This document shows positions 9,065 to 17,987 of a stretch of DNA of 64,000 bases, piece by piece. The notes beneath the pieces were generated by a model. It worked only from the letters and a program-made list of their open reading frames with translations. It did no database searches and was not told the DNA's origin. The stretch is from NCBI RefSeq assembly GCF_902477725.1, contig NZ_CABSIF010000005.1, positions 1 through 64,000 on the forward strand, read 5' to 3'. How positions within the stretch are numbered: position 1 is the first letter of the stretch; every line of letters begins with the position of its first letter. The DNA comes from an uncultured Desulfovibrio sp. GTDB taxonomy: Bacteria > Desulfobacterota > Desulfovibrionia > Desulfovibrionales > Desulfovibrionaceae. The position numbers were made by a program, and so were the translations under genes.

Positions 9065-10999
9065 TTACCTCTTTCTATTGGCATTTATGTAGTTGTTAAA
9101 CTCTGAAAACTTATCCGGGTGAGCGCCCTTCAACCACAAGGCTGCTTCCCTTTTATCCATGTTACTCACAGAAGGGGGAGCATTGGGAACATTTTGTGCA
9201 ATCCATGATGAAACAACAGTGTTTGGAAGTCTTTCAGGAGAGCTGCTGCCGACAGTATTCTGAACTTTATTCTGTGGCTGCTGGCTGGTTACGTTTTTCT
9301 GTGAAGTAGGAACCTGCACACCATTTTCATCTGCCTCCCCGGTTTTCCCATACTTCTCACGAAGCTGGGTATTTACCTCACTGAGAATCTTGGGCTGTAT
9401 GGTGGTGTAAAACTCCTGAGTCGGAGATTTCTTATTCTTATCCACATACTCAGCCCGCGCAGCTTTCATTTTGGCGTTCGCCAATTGGCTGGCCTCAAGC
9501 CCTATCTGCTGCTCCTTCGACAACCCCGCAGAAAAACCGAATGTCATTGCATTGATGGCATCCATCAAGTCCTTCTTGTCACGGGAGAACATGGAGAACG
9601 CCTTCGACATTGTATCTTTCAATGAAGAAGTGAAGTGTGTTTCTTCCTCCTTCTTTGACTTAGAGTGCCTGTCGTACAGGTCTTCAGCGTATTCCCTACC
9701 AAGTACAGGAGCCACGCCCGTGATGTCCTCATTAGACAGCTCTCCAATGTCGGCCATCATACGGTAGCCAACAACACTGACCTGATGAGCGGGGGCATCC
9801 TTCTGCCCTGTGTACTGCGACTGATGCCACTTGTTTATATCAGCAGCAAAAAGAGGCTGAAGGCGTTTGGGCACACCGGCTTTATCCATATTGTCAGGAG
9901 TTGGAGGGGCACCGGTATCCCATTTCATGACACCTTCCCCAGCCCAATAGTCCTTCTCAACCTTCCGGTCATGCTCCTGCTTTGCCCACCAGTGGCGCTC
10001 ATTGGAACGGGCTTCTTCAATTCTGGCACGTTGCCAATGGTCGATTTTTTCTTGCGCTCCCGGCAGGGAAGAGAGAGGAACCCCATCAGGTGTCTTGATG
10101 GCGTCCAGAGCTTTGAGGATTCCAGGCTGTTTGCCATACTTGAAGTAGGCAGCCTCAACCATTTTCAGCCCCATCTCACCTATATGGGAATTAAGGACAC
10201 CGTTTTTGGCAGCCTCCTGCATTGTCCCTTCAATAGTCTGTGCCATGTTGGGGAGGGTGTGATGGTCTGTGCTGGGGTCTCCAGGCACGGCTCCCCCTGT
10301 GGAGGGATTAAAAGCCGCACCTATCTGCTTCATGCCAAGATCAGTGAACTGCTGCATGGCAATCTTTTCGTTTTGCTCTTGCAGGTAGGTGTTGTGTTTA
10401 TTCAGCAGCACAGCCCTGTTCTTGAACTCAATGGGGCTGAAGTTTTCAGCCAGTGTCAGACGATCTCCATAAGCATCAAGATTATTGTCCTTACGGAACT
10501 GTTGGGTGAACTGCTGTACCCACTGGCTCACCTTGGCAGGGTCACGTTCGTTGACCATGCCGCTCTGCACAAAGGCGTCTTCCATGGCAGTCCCCTGGTC
10601 AATTGCCAGTGACTTCAGGCGGGCCTGCTCATACCCTTTTTGCAGGTAGGGGTTCATCCCGCTGTCCTGCGGGTTGGCCTCAACGTAGTCCTTCCAGTTT
10701 GTTCTGTTTTTATCCTGGGCCTCATTCTGGGAAAAGAGTTCTCCACCTCTTGCTATGGCCTGCTCAATCTTCCTGTCCTGATATTTCTCCAGAACAGGAA
10801 TGAGGGAGCTGTCCACTGCTGCCAAGCTTTTAGCCAGCCTGCCCATGTCGTTACCGGCAAGGTTATCCCGCTCAACATACCCAGGGCGGGCCTCATCATA
10901 AGTAATGACCGAAGAAGCTCTTACTGTTGGCGTGAGACCAGGGGAGACATTGAGTTTTGTGGCAATCGCAGGCTGTGAAGACCTACTTTGTTGAGTCAT
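9065..10999 (-). CDS. Internal virion protein (T7 gp15-like)
   Basis: Core/ejection protein of the virion interior, 644 residues (T7 gp15 has 747). Mostly charged and helical, with long Lys/Glu/Gln-rich stretches and no signal peptide or membrane segment. The start at 10,999 (MTQQSRSSQP) is chosen because a purine-rich ribosome site precedes it; the upstream extension is short and unsupported. It sits 2 bases upstream of the gp16-like gene and downstream of the gp14-like gene. The assignment rests mainly on gene order, as these proteins diverge quickly. Confidence 0.75.
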   Translation of the reverse strand: MTQQSRSSQPAIATKLNVSPGLTPTVRASSVITYDEARPGYVERDNLAGNDMGRLAKSLAAVDSSLIPVLEKYQDRKIEQAIARGGELFSQNEAQDKNRTNWKDYVEANPQDSGMNPYLQKGYEQARLKSLAIDQGTAMEDAFVQSGMVNERDPAKVSQWVQQFTQQFRKDNNLDAYGDRLTLAENFSPIEFKNRAVLLNKHNTYLQEQNEKIAMQQFTDLGMKQIGAAFNPSTGGAVPGDPSTDHHTLPNMAQTIEGTMQEAAKNGVLNSHIGEMGLKMVEAAYFKYGKQPGILKALDAIKTPDGVPLSSLPGAQEKIDHWQRARIEEARSNERHWWAKQEHDRKVEKDYWAGEGVMKWDTGAPPTPDNMDKAGVPKRLQPLFAADINKWHQSQYTGQKDAPAHQVSVVGYRMMADIGELSNEDITGVAPVLGREYAEDLYDRHSKSKKEEETHFTSSLKDTMSKAFSMFSRDKKDLMDAINAMTFGFSAGLSKEQQIGLEASQLANAKMKAARAEYVDKNKKSPTQEFYTTIQPKILSEVNTQLREKYGKTGEADENGVQVPTSQKNVTSQQPQNKVQNTVGSSSPERLPNTVVSSWIAQNVPNAPPSVSNMDKREAALWLKGAHPDKFSEFNNYINANRKR

Positions 11000-11040
11000 G
11001 TTATGGCTCCTTCTTTGCAATTGTTTACGTTAACAGTTCA

Positions 11041-11619
11041 TTATTTTTTGTATTTAAGGTGTTGACCATACGCATCAACGGCAGCACTACCAATGCCAAG
11101 CGCCGTAGTCAGGAATGTGTTTGGGGAATTTACCCCAGGAGACACATAGTTTGCCTGTGAGTTAATCCTGTTCTGTGCCTTGTCACGCATCCCGGCAATA
11201 TTGATTTCATGACTTACAGCATTCATGTCATACTGCTGCCTGAGTGAATCCTTACGAACACCCTCCTGCCGGTCATAGTCAGCCATGAGCATAGTCAGCG
11301 CCCCGCCTGCGGCATTGGTAGAAGCAAGCATGGTGCCTTTCTTTTCCAAGGCTTCCCGCTGGGTCTCCTGAATTTTCTCGCTCGTTGCCGCCTGTTCCTG
11401 CATCTGGGTAATACGTTCAGCCGCAGACTGATTGGCATACTCCTGCACTGCGGCTTTATTGTTCAAATTAGACGCACGGGCATACTCAGCCGCTTGCGCT
11501 GATTGATATTCAGACTGAGCTTCAGCCTGCTGACGCTGCTGTTCAGCGCTTGCCAGAGACGTTGCTGTGCCTATCACCATAGTTGCAATAGGAATACTGA
11601 AAACACCCCCGTCACACAT
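11041..11619 (-). CDS. Internal virion protein (T7 gp14-like)
   Basis: The 192-residue protein (T7 gp14 has 196) begins MCDGGVFSIP, similar to the MC-x-n N-terminus of T7 gp14. It has a small hydrophobic N-terminal segment, then a long Ala/Gln/Glu-rich helical region. gp14 forms the outer-membrane part of the ejection channel in T7. The start at 11,619 overlaps the end of the gp13-like gene by 8 bases, suggesting coupled translation. Confidence 0.75.
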   Translation of the reverse strand: MCDGGVFSIPIATMVIGTATSLASAEQQRQQAEAQSEYQSAQAAEYARASNLNNKAAVQEYANQSAAERITQMQEQAATSEKIQETQREALEKKGTMLASTNAAGGALTMLMADYDRQEGVRKDSLRQQYDMNAVSHEINIAGMRDKAQNRINSQANYVSPGVNSPNTFLTTALGIGSAAVDAYGQHLKYKK

Positions 11620-12100
11620 AGATTCTGCCCTCCTTTGTAAAGTAGAAGTATATGGGGCCGTCCCCGGTGTCCGGTAATTCCTGGGCACCAAGCCAGCGCA
11701 GCCAGCGCCGGATTCTTTTGTTCTCCCGGCGCGTTACATTATGGATAAAACCCCCGGAACTCAGACTGAGGAACCAATCAAGAACAAGGGGACAGGCATG
11801 GAGAAACACCTCCCGTTCCTCCTTTGTTTTCAGAAAATCCCTGTGGAACAAAACCCAGGCAATGCCCGGATAGACCACTCCCCCCATTCCCACTGGATGC
11901 TCAGGTTTCCCCGGCATGAAAAATGTCACGCAGGTTGAAGAAAGACGGAGGCTGAGTTTCAATGCTTCTTCGGGGGTACGGCCATAGAGCTGACGGATAT
12001 CTTTGCAGTCATCCTGGCGTAAATTGTCCTTGAGGGCGGTGATGTCGCTTTGGAATGCCTTGCGGGTGAACGGAAGCAAGGCCATTGGTATTTCCTGCAT
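11612..12100 (-). CDS. gp13-like virion protein
   Basis: The 162-residue protein lies exactly where T7 gene 13 lies, between tail tube B and gp14. Residues 25-150 resemble the acetyltransferase-like fold predicted for T7 gp13, including a GGVVYPGIAWVLFHRDFL core strand and a late FLHACP segment. Start at 12,100, two bases after the tail tube B stop codon. Exact role in the virion is not known even in T7. Confidence 0.7.
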   Translation of the reverse strand: MQEIPMALLPFTRKAFQSDITALKDNLRQDDCKDIRQLYGRTPEEALKLSLRLSSTCVTFFMPGKPEHPVGMGGVVYPGIAWVLFHRDFLKTKEEREVFLHACPLVLDWFLSLSSGGFIHNVTRRENKRIRRWLRWLGAQELPDTGDGPIYFYFTKEGRIYV

Positions 12101-12102
12101 TC

Positions 12103-14490
12103 CTATACCCTCTGGTCTCTTGTGTTGTAGAACCCTTCCCAACTGGCGTTGACCACGGCAAAGGGAAGAAAGGCGTCAGATTCAACCTTGATTGTCACCT
12201 GCGTATTCAAAGACAGGATTGGGCACTTCACGGTTCCTGTGTACAGCGAGATGTAGCCAAGGCGGTTAGCACCATGCCCTAACTGCCGCCCCGTGAACAC
12301 GTAGGTGCTGGTTTTTCTGAATGCGGGCGTTACCAGCATTTTCAGATACCCGGTGTTGGAACAGTTGAGAGTCAGGTTCCTGAGTTGCAGACGCCCCGTG
12401 GTGACGGCGTTGCCTTTCTCGGATTCCCTTATGGCGAAGGTGCTGAAGGTGTAGGATGACGTGTAGGGTATGCCTGCATAAAGAGCCTTCCCGGTCAGCC
12501 TTCCGGCCACAATAAAGGTCTTGGGGTCGGATGGGTCGGAGGTCACAGAGAAAACCTCGCCACTCCCGTTTGCCCCCGCTTCAACAGGCCGGGTGACAAC
12601 AACGGGAACTTTCCCAGCAGGTACAGAGTAAGGCAGGGTTATTCTTGAGGTGTTGGATGCCACATCATATTCACCAACAACCAAGGATGCCTCTGTTATC
12701 TTGCGATCAAGGCAGAACTCAAAATCACTGTTCTCGTCCTTATGCCCTGGCGCAAAGTCCATCACTTCAAGGTACACCCCATCCTCATACTGCATGATGC
12801 AATAGCATTGCGTATTGATGAAGAAAGCAGCCAGCACATCCCCGCTCATATCAAAGCGGAACCATGCTGACTGAATCTTTTGGCTACCATTCCAGAAATA
12901 TTTGTAAACCCAGATGGAGGAACGAATCTCCTCCCCAAGCGCCAGCAACACGTCTTCCCCGGTGGAACACACCAGAGAACGTATATGACCCCTGATATAT
13001 CTGGGCACATGGGCTGTGACATCGGCGGCATCGTTCTGGTCGCTGGAGTCTGGCAGGGTTATGTATTCCCTCAGGCCACCAAATGCCCCCTGCTCGGTAG
13101 CGAAAAAGACTGTCTTGCCTGAGGAAACAGGCACTACCTTGATGGAGGCTTCAAACTCCGTTACCGGCTTTACGGATACCGTTGCATTGGAAAGCGTGGT
13201 ATCGTGTTCAAGGCTGAACTGGCACTGGTCGCTGAACATCAGCAGCCCGCCTGAGAAGATTGCGGCACTTTCAAGGGTATTGCTGCGCACATGCGAGGCG
13301 GCAACGTCAATACGGTCAGAGTCCACCATCGTGGTCACTGTGGTGGGGAAGAAGTTGAAGAACTCCCCCACTTCACTCATGACGACATTTTCTTCCGACA
13401 GGAAGGACAGGCGGTTACGGTAGAAGAAAACACTGTTGATCGTCCTCCCCACAAAGGAAGGCATGGCAGCCGAATCCTCATCCCCGCAAGTTCGCTCTGT
13501 CCACTCAAGGGTTTTAAACTCAAACGTCCCGTCAGCATTGCGCACAAGTGCGTGAGGCATGGTGGCGGCATTCAGCTTGTAGGGGATTCCAGGCTTTACT
13601 GTTTCCTTCCACAGTCCAGTGCCGAAGGCGTCATTGTCGTCTGTAGGTTCAAACTGACAATAGTAGTTGTCAAAGCTTGAGGATGAATCCCCATATATCT
13701 CTACGGTAAAGCCTTTTGGGGCAACGGTGGGCAGTTCAGAAAAGCGCTGCACCTTGTTTTTGAATACCGATATATGCGTGTTGGAACGGGTGTCTTCTGC
13801 CTTGATGACAAATTCCGTCCCATCCTTTTTGCGAATCCATATGGTGTTGTTCTGTGCCTGGATGGAATAGGCATCGGTAGTTAGCTGGTTTGCCAGACTT
13901 TCCGCAATTTCCTTGGAGGATAGCTTGTCTGCCGGTTGATCTGCCGGAGCAACGCCGTCAAGGGTAGTAAAGGAAACTGTTTTTCCATCAAGGGTTACAT
14001 AATATGTTGTGTTGTAGCTGGCCTGCTTGATGAAGACCAAGGCTTCGGCCACACGCTTTGGTGCAAGCTCTGAACTCTGCTCCACAGATTTTCTGCGGTT
14101 AAGAACAAAGGTGTAATCATTGATGGTCAGGAACCGCAGGTCTGTTTCCGGGTTCACGACATTACTCAGATAGGCCATTGCATCTGCTGAGGCATTTACG
14201 GTTTTCTTCTGCCCCCGCAGGTCAAAGACCTCAATACTGGAAGCTGTGAACAGGCAGGTGTACTTCTCCTGCTCATCCCTGTTGATGTGATGCTCTGCGC
14301 ATCCGTTGGAAAACTTTGTATCCCTGAGCTTGGCTATGTGCCTTGTCGCTGGTCTGCGCCGTAGAAAGTCGGTCACAGAGCTGTAGCAGTTTATCTGCTC
14401 TTCTGCCTGGGTGGGCAGGCGCACATTCCAGGGTTGCTGGGACACGCCGGAAATAAGGTTGGGGATGTCAGCGGCGATAAGCTTGCCCAT
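12103..14490 (-). CDS. Tail tubular protein B (T7 gp12-like)
   Basis: Nozzle protein of the short tail. The 795 residues almost equal T7 gp12 (794). The start MGKLIAADIPNLISGVSQQP is the conserved N-terminus of this family. The rest is beta-rich with no membrane segment. The chosen ATG lies 3 bases after the stop of the tail tube A gene; the longer frame would begin inside that gene. Confidence 0.93.
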   Translation of the reverse strand: MGKLIAADIPNLISGVSQQPWNVRLPTQAEEQINCYSSVTDFLRRRPATRHIAKLRDTKFSNGCAEHHINRDEQEKYTCLFTASSIEVFDLRGQKKTVNASADAMAYLSNVVNPETDLRFLTINDYTFVLNRRKSVEQSSELAPKRVAEALVFIKQASYNTTYYVTLDGKTVSFTTLDGVAPADQPADKLSSKEIAESLANQLTTDAYSIQAQNNTIWIRKKDGTEFVIKAEDTRSNTHISVFKNKVQRFSELPTVAPKGFTVEIYGDSSSSFDNYYCQFEPTDDNDAFGTGLWKETVKPGIPYKLNAATMPHALVRNADGTFEFKTLEWTERTCGDEDSAAMPSFVGRTINSVFFYRNRLSFLSEENVVMSEVGEFFNFFPTTVTTMVDSDRIDVAASHVRSNTLESAAIFSGGLLMFSDQCQFSLEHDTTLSNATVSVKPVTEFEASIKVVPVSSGKTVFFATEQGAFGGLREYITLPDSSDQNDAADVTAHVPRYIRGHIRSLVCSTGEDVLLALGEEIRSSIWVYKYFWNGSQKIQSAWFRFDMSGDVLAAFFINTQCYCIMQYEDGVYLEVMDFAPGHKDENSDFEFCLDRKITEASLVVGEYDVASNTSRITLPYSVPAGKVPVVVTRPVEAGANGSGEVFSVTSDPSDPKTFIVAGRLTGKALYAGIPYTSSYTFSTFAIRESEKGNAVTTGRLQLRNLTLNCSNTGYLKMLVTPAFRKTSTYVFTGRQLGHGANRLGYISLYTGTVKCPILSLNTQVTIKVESDAFLPFAVVNASWEGFYNTRDQRV

Positions 14491-14492
14491 GC

Positions 14493-15128
14493 CTATCTCC
14501 TCCTGCCACGGTACCGCAGCGCTGAAGACGGACGCCATGTTCCCACCGGGGGCAGCGTTCCGGTCAGCATATTGGGCCTGTCCTGCTTGCGCTCTTCCAT
14601 GAGCATCAGGGCGCGGGCGCGGGCTTCATCCACTTCTTCAAAGCCAGCCAGGGTGCTGGAGCCGACAGTGCGGGCCTGAAATACCCTGAGCGCCCGGATG
14701 CTGATATACCTGCGCGCCGCTTCAGGGAGGTCTTCAAAAGGAAGAAGCAGGGTTATGGTCACAGAGAGCGTGGTTGCCTTGTCGAAGATGTACGTGTGGT
14801 TGATGCGGTCATAGACCTTGCGCCCACGCATGGTAAGCTCACGGTCATCAGGCTCACGAAACGCCACTCGCACGATGGAAGGGTTAAGGGTTATTCTCCC
14901 AGAGGAATCCGGGATAAGCGGGTAGTTGTCTTCAGTGTTCCACTGGTAGCCGTCAAGCTGCACCGCCTTGGAAATCTCAGCGAGAATTGCATTAGCCACA
15001 GATACATCAGCAGTTACTTCCTCAAGGGAGTTAACCGGTGTTTCGCCAATACCGAAGAGCATGATGTTGACGGCTTCAAGCTCCGTGGTGGGCGTGACGA
15101 AGTTAGCGGAAGAAGAAACTTCCGACAT
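14493..15128 (-). CDS. Tail tubular protein A (T7 gp11-like)
   Basis: Adaptor ring that joins the connector to the nozzle. At 211 residues it is close to T7 gp11 (196). Family features visible include an N-terminal ELEAVNIMLFGIGETPVNSL segment, a central YQWNTEDNYPL segment, and a C-terminal LPEAARRYISIRALRVFQ helix. Preceded by GGAGG 9 bases before the ATG, and downstream of the capsid terminator. Confidence 0.92.
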   Translation of the reverse strand: MSEVSSSANFVTPTTELEAVNIMLFGIGETPVNSLEEVTADVSVANAILAEISKAVQLDGYQWNTEDNYPLIPDSSGRITLNPSIVRVAFREPDDRELTMRGRKVYDRINHTYIFDKATTLSVTITLLLPFEDLPEAARRYISIRALRVFQARTVGSSTLAGFEEVDEARARALMLMEERKQDRPNMLTGTLPPVGTWRPSSALRYRGRRR

Positions 15129-15160
15129 AAATCATGCCTCCTTATTAAAGGACGAAAAAA

Positions 15161-15192
15161 AGGGGCACCCCCGAATATACGGAGATGCCCCT
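15161..15192 (-). terminator. Terminator after capsid gene (T-phi equivalent)
   Basis: The minus-strand stem AGGGGCA/TGCCCCT with an 18-base loop is followed by seven T residues. It lies between the capsid stop and the tail tube A gene, the place of the T-phi terminator in T7. Confidence 0.8.
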
Positions 15193-15232
15193 TCTGTTTG
15201 TTTCTTAGTCCGGCTTTAGCCTACTGCCCACA

Positions 15233-16195
15233 TTAGGCAGTGGCCTTGCTGACCTCAATGGCGCAGCTAGGCCGCAGGATGCCGTGGCCCATGGCGTACT
15301 TCGCCACCATCATCGTGGACTGATACATGATGTGGAAGTCGTCACCGGACTTTTCCACGGTCAGGTCTTTCAGCTTCACGGTGCCGATGGCTTCCTTCTG
15401 GAGAGCCAGGGCAACAGTGTTGCTGAAGTCACCGATGTAGTTGTTCTTTTCGCCAGTGGTGGCCGTGGTGATGTTGGTGTTGGGCAGGTTGTTGGACTTG
15501 ATGATCTGGAGGCCAGACACCTTCAGCACGGTGCCGTCAGCGTAGACGCCTTCACCGCCCCAATCCCGGTTCAGCACCTTGGTGGTCTGGGCCAACAGGT
15601 AATACTGCGCGGGACGCACGATGAAGGAGCGCTCCCATTCAAGCACGTCCTTTTCGTCCCAGGTCTGGGCGCAGGCGAACATGGAGTCAGCCAGCACTTC
15701 ACCGTCAGTGGCAACAGTCGGGCCTCCCTTGATGACCGCACCACCCGGTTCATCGTCAATGATACCAGCGCCACGGGCGGCAAGCACGGCCACACGCATG
15801 GTCTTTTTGTCAAACTCACGGGCCAGCGCCCAGCCGAGCTGCTTGGAATACTCCTGGCGCACGTCATAGTGGTTCTTGGCGTCTTCCAGGTCGTAGATTG
15901 CCACGTCAGCAATCAGCAGATCGTCAATGTTGATGGTGCGCTCATTGGCGGCAATCTGATTGCTGCCCAGGATGGCGGTGCCGGGAACGTGATAGCGGGC
16001 AGTGGCCTTGCCAAGCACGGCGAAGGAAGCGGACTTGCCGTGGTCAATGGTACGCATGCGGTGCAGGTCTTTCATGATGTTCACTTCGGCGTAAGCCGTC
16101 ATGACTTCACCGGTGAAGACCTTCATGAACATTGCATCGGCTTCACCAGTTTTGTTGGCCTGACCAGGACGGGAAAGATTGAGAGTTTCAGCCAT
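15233..16195 (-). CDS. Major capsid protein (T7 gp10-like)
   Basis: Forms the icosahedral shell, HK97 fold. The 320 residues compare with 345 in T7 gp10A. The N-terminus (MAETLNLSRPGQANKTGEAD) and the segment VFTGEVMTAYAEVNIMKDLH match the family's N-arm and first strands. GGAGGA lies 8 bases before the ATG at 16,195. Directly upstream is the holin gene rather than the scaffold gene, which is unusual (see findings). I see no slippery site for a gp10B-type frameshift product. Confidence 0.92.
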   Translation of the reverse strand: MAETLNLSRPGQANKTGEADAMFMKVFTGEVMTAYAEVNIMKDLHRMRTIDHGKSASFAVLGKATARYHVPGTAILGSNQIAANERTINIDDLLIADVAIYDLEDAKNHYDVRQEYSKQLGWALAREFDKKTMRVAVLAARGAGIIDDEPGGAVIKGGPTVATDGEVLADSMFACAQTWDEKDVLEWERSFIVRPAQYYLLAQTTKVLNRDWGGEGVYADGTVLKVSGLQIIKSNNLPNTNITTATTGEKNNYIGDFSNTVALALQKEAIGTVKLKDLTVEKSGDDFHIMYQSTMMVAKYAMGHGILRPSCAIEVSKATA

Positions 16196-16229
16196 GTAGT
16201 TGGATTCCTCCAAAGGAAAGGTTGATGAA

Positions 16230-16532
16230 TTAAAAACCAAGCCCAAGCATGCCAAGCAGCAGGGTCATGATTTGATTGAGTGCGGAGGGGGGCAGGTTCT
16301 TCACAAGATCGGGAAAGAACAAAGGGATGACGATAAGCCGACCGGCCACTTCCCATGCGAACAGCAGGGAGAGCAGCCAGCCAAGGAAGCTGCGCCAGAG
16401 ACGGAGGCGTGAAGCCGGGGCACCAGCTACTTCAGCCTCGTTGATGCGAGACTGAGCTTCGTTGGTTTTGCTTCTGTCAGGGATGATCTTTCCGAGAAGA
16501 GTGCTGCCGATGCTCGCAAGAAATGACCACAT
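16230..16532 (-). CDS. Putative holin
   Basis: Small inner-membrane protein expected to trigger lysis. The 100 residues contain a hydrophobic segment near residues 46-72 (RSFLGWLLSLLFAWEVAGRL) and another at the C-terminus (NQIMTLLLGMLGLGF). The charged N-terminal region resembles the three-TM gene-transfer-agent-type holins. It lies just downstream of the lysozyme gene with a structured intergenic RNA between them, and just upstream of the capsid gene. Ribosome site AGAGG is 6 bases before the ATG. Confidence 0.7.
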   Translation of the reverse strand: MWSFLASIGSTLLGKIIPDRSKTNEAQSRINEAEVAGAPASRLRLWRSFLGWLLSLLFAWEVAGRLIVIPLFFPDLVKNLPPSALNQIMTLLLGMLGLGF

Positions 16533-16547
16533 AGGGTTCCTCTGCGG

Positions 16548-16658
16548 TAGCCGTTGCCCCGCAGCCGGGGCTTACGGATAGCGACAGTGATTGTGTTGGT
16601 TAATTACCGTGCAACCAATTGCTGTCTTTATCCGTAGCTTCCTGCGTCACAACGGCTA
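16548..16658 (-). ncRNA. Three-way-junction RNA element, lysozyme-holin gap
   Basis: The gap transcript can fold into three helices. P1 is a perfect 9-bp stem TAGCCGTTG/CAACGGCTA (16,548-16,556 with 16,650-16,658). P2 is a long interrupted stem built of TACGGATA/TATCCGTA, GACAG/CTGTC and TTGGTT/AACCAA (16,573-16,636). P3 is a 6-bp GCCCCG/CGGGGC hairpin with a 4-base loop (16,556-16,571). It ends 12 bases or less before the holin ribosome site and has no T-run. It may be an RNase III processing site or a translation regulator for holin and capsid; the function is unknown. Confidence 0.6.
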
Positions 16659-16680
16659 AAGTGCGTTTTGGCAGTGTTGG

Positions 16681-17205
16681 CTAGAAGATGACCACTTCTC
16701 CTGTGAGGAAATAATGGGATTCAGATTTGCGTCTTTTGGTCAGGCCGGAAAGCGTCTGTGCTACGCCATTAACCTTGGCTTTGTCCCACCTGAGCATTTC
16801 TTTGGCGGCATCTTCCCAACGCTTTTCCTTGATGCGTTTCAGCATTGTGGAGGAGGAAAGGTTGGTTGCGCCAAGGTTGAACACCCATGAGGCCAGGGCT
16901 TCAAAACGGCGCGCCGCAGCAGCCAGATCATCCGTATCCTGCAAGACATCTCCTGCCAGCCGCAGCACATCCATACCGGCTTCGGCCATATCCCCCAAAA
17001 GCAGGATATTGGCTTCAGCCTGGGTTATGGGCTTGGAGGACGCGGAGACGCCTTTGGTATGGCCGTAGCCGATAGTCCAGACGCCAGCGGGGCATCTGTA
17101 GGGGGCAGGATAAAAACCTTCGTAGTGCTTTACTGCTGCGAGAAACGGGGAGGCTGTGAGCTGGGAGACGCTGAGAACGATAGCGATAAGGACACCTCCT
17201 ATCAG
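16681..17205 (-). CDS. SAR-type endolysin (GH24 lysozyme), non-ATG start
   Basis: Cleaves peptidoglycan glycosidic bonds for lysis. The frame encodes an N-terminal weakly hydrophobic segment (IGGVLIAIVLSVSQLTASPF) like a signal-arrest-release anchor. A GH24 active site follows, E-x8-C-x5-T: Glu in KHYEGF, then Cys in YRCPAG, then Thr in VWTIGYGH. The catalytic Asp is Cys here, as in P1 Lyz. The C-terminal half has the usual ALASWVFNLG...LKRIKEKRWEDAAKEMLRW helices. There is no ATG, GTG or TTG in frame before residue about 70. Likely starts are CTG at 17,205, overlapping the scaffold stop codon, or ATC at 17,187, placed 7 bases after a perfect AGGAGG. About 174 or 168 residues. Confidence 0.85.
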   Translation of the reverse strand: MIGGVLIAIVLSVSQLTASPFLAAVKHYEGFYPAPYRCPAGVWTIGYGHTKGVSASSKPITQAEANILLLGDMAEAGMDVLRLAGDVLQDTDDLAAAARRFEALASWVFNLGATNLSSSTMLKRIKEKRWEDAAKEMLRWDKAKVNGVAQTLSGLTKRRKSESHYFLTGEVVIF

Positions 17206-17963
17206 AAGAAATTGGAGTTCCCGGTTTTCCGCTCCACTTCACGGGTGTACGCCGGGTCTTTACCATAGCGCGGGTCGCGCATGGCCTTGGTCATTTCAGC
17301 AGCCGAAGCAAAGCTGCCGCCTTCGGCGCTGCTGGAAGAAGATGCCTTGCCCTTGATGATCTGCGGTTCCACGCCCTCTGCATCCCGGTAACGGGAGACA
17401 AGGCCGGAAACAGCAATCTTTATCATTGGCTGGCTGCCGGAAGCCATAACGGAATTGAAGGCTTCAATTTCGTCCTTGGGGAGGCTCTTTTCAGCCCAGG
17501 CAGTCATGGCCTTGTACTGGTCAGCGCCGCCAGCCATGCCGGTAACTTCACCCACGAACTGCTGAAGGATGGCTTCGTTGCCCTTGATGTAGGCATCAAC
17601 GTAGTTCTTGCCGATGCCAGCTTTTTCCAGGGCCGCATAGGACTCTTCGGAAAGCCCCCCATTGGCAAGGTATTCCTGCTCAAACTGACCAAAATCAAGG
17701 CCGGTCTGCTTGAGGGTTTCCGTAGCCTCCTCACGGGTGGCCTTGGAAACCTGTTCAATCAGGGCAGCTTCACCCTCAGGCTTCTTGGCGCTGTCCTCAG
17801 CGGCGGCTTCTGTCCCTTCCTGAGGGGCCGCAGTGGTTCCCTCGCCAGCAGGAGAAGCAGAGCCAGTGCCGCCAGCGGTTTCTTCAGCAGCCTGTACAGC
17901 CTTGGGGTCTTCAGCGCCTGCCACTTCATAGGGGGCTTCAACAGTATTGGTCGGGTCACTCAC
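17202..17963 (-). CDS. Capsid assembly scaffolding protein (T7 gp9-like)
   Basis: Internal scaffold for procapsid assembly, removed before packaging. The 253 residues (T7 gp9 has 307) have an acidic, Ala/Pro/Glu-rich first third and a helical C-terminal region. The C-terminal MRDPRYGKDPAYTREVERKT matches the capsid-binding end of gp9. The stop codon TGA overlaps the likely CTG start of the lysozyme gene. Confidence 0.9.
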   Translation of the reverse strand: MSDPTNTVEAPYEVAGAEDPKAVQAAEETAGGTGSASPAGEGTTAAPQEGTEAAAEDSAKKPEGEAALIEQVSKATREEATETLKQTGLDFGQFEQEYLANGGLSEESYAALEKAGIGKNYVDAYIKGNEAILQQFVGEVTGMAGGADQYKAMTAWAEKSLPKDEIEAFNSVMASGSQPMIKIAVSGLVSRYRDAEGVEPQIIKGKASSSSSAEGGSFASAAEMTKAMRDPRYGKDPAYTREVERKTGNSNFF

Positions 17964-17987
17964 GTTGTTTCCTTTTGTTTTTTGCCG

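Noticed and set aside
15284..16225. Long plus-strand open frame opposite the capsid gene
   Set aside because: A shadow of the capsid gene's codon bias; no ribosome site and no recognisable domain, and the minus frame is clearly real.
16681..16998. Lysozyme gene starting at the first ATG (16,998)
   Set aside because: That product would lack the catalytic Glu, Cys and Thr, all encoded upstream in the same frame.
17195..17215. -1 ribosomal frameshift joining scaffold and lysozyme
   Set aside because: The sequence before the stop (T TTC TTC) is not a standard slippery heptamer, and a scaffold-lysozyme fusion would bury the SAR anchor. A non-canonical start is simpler.
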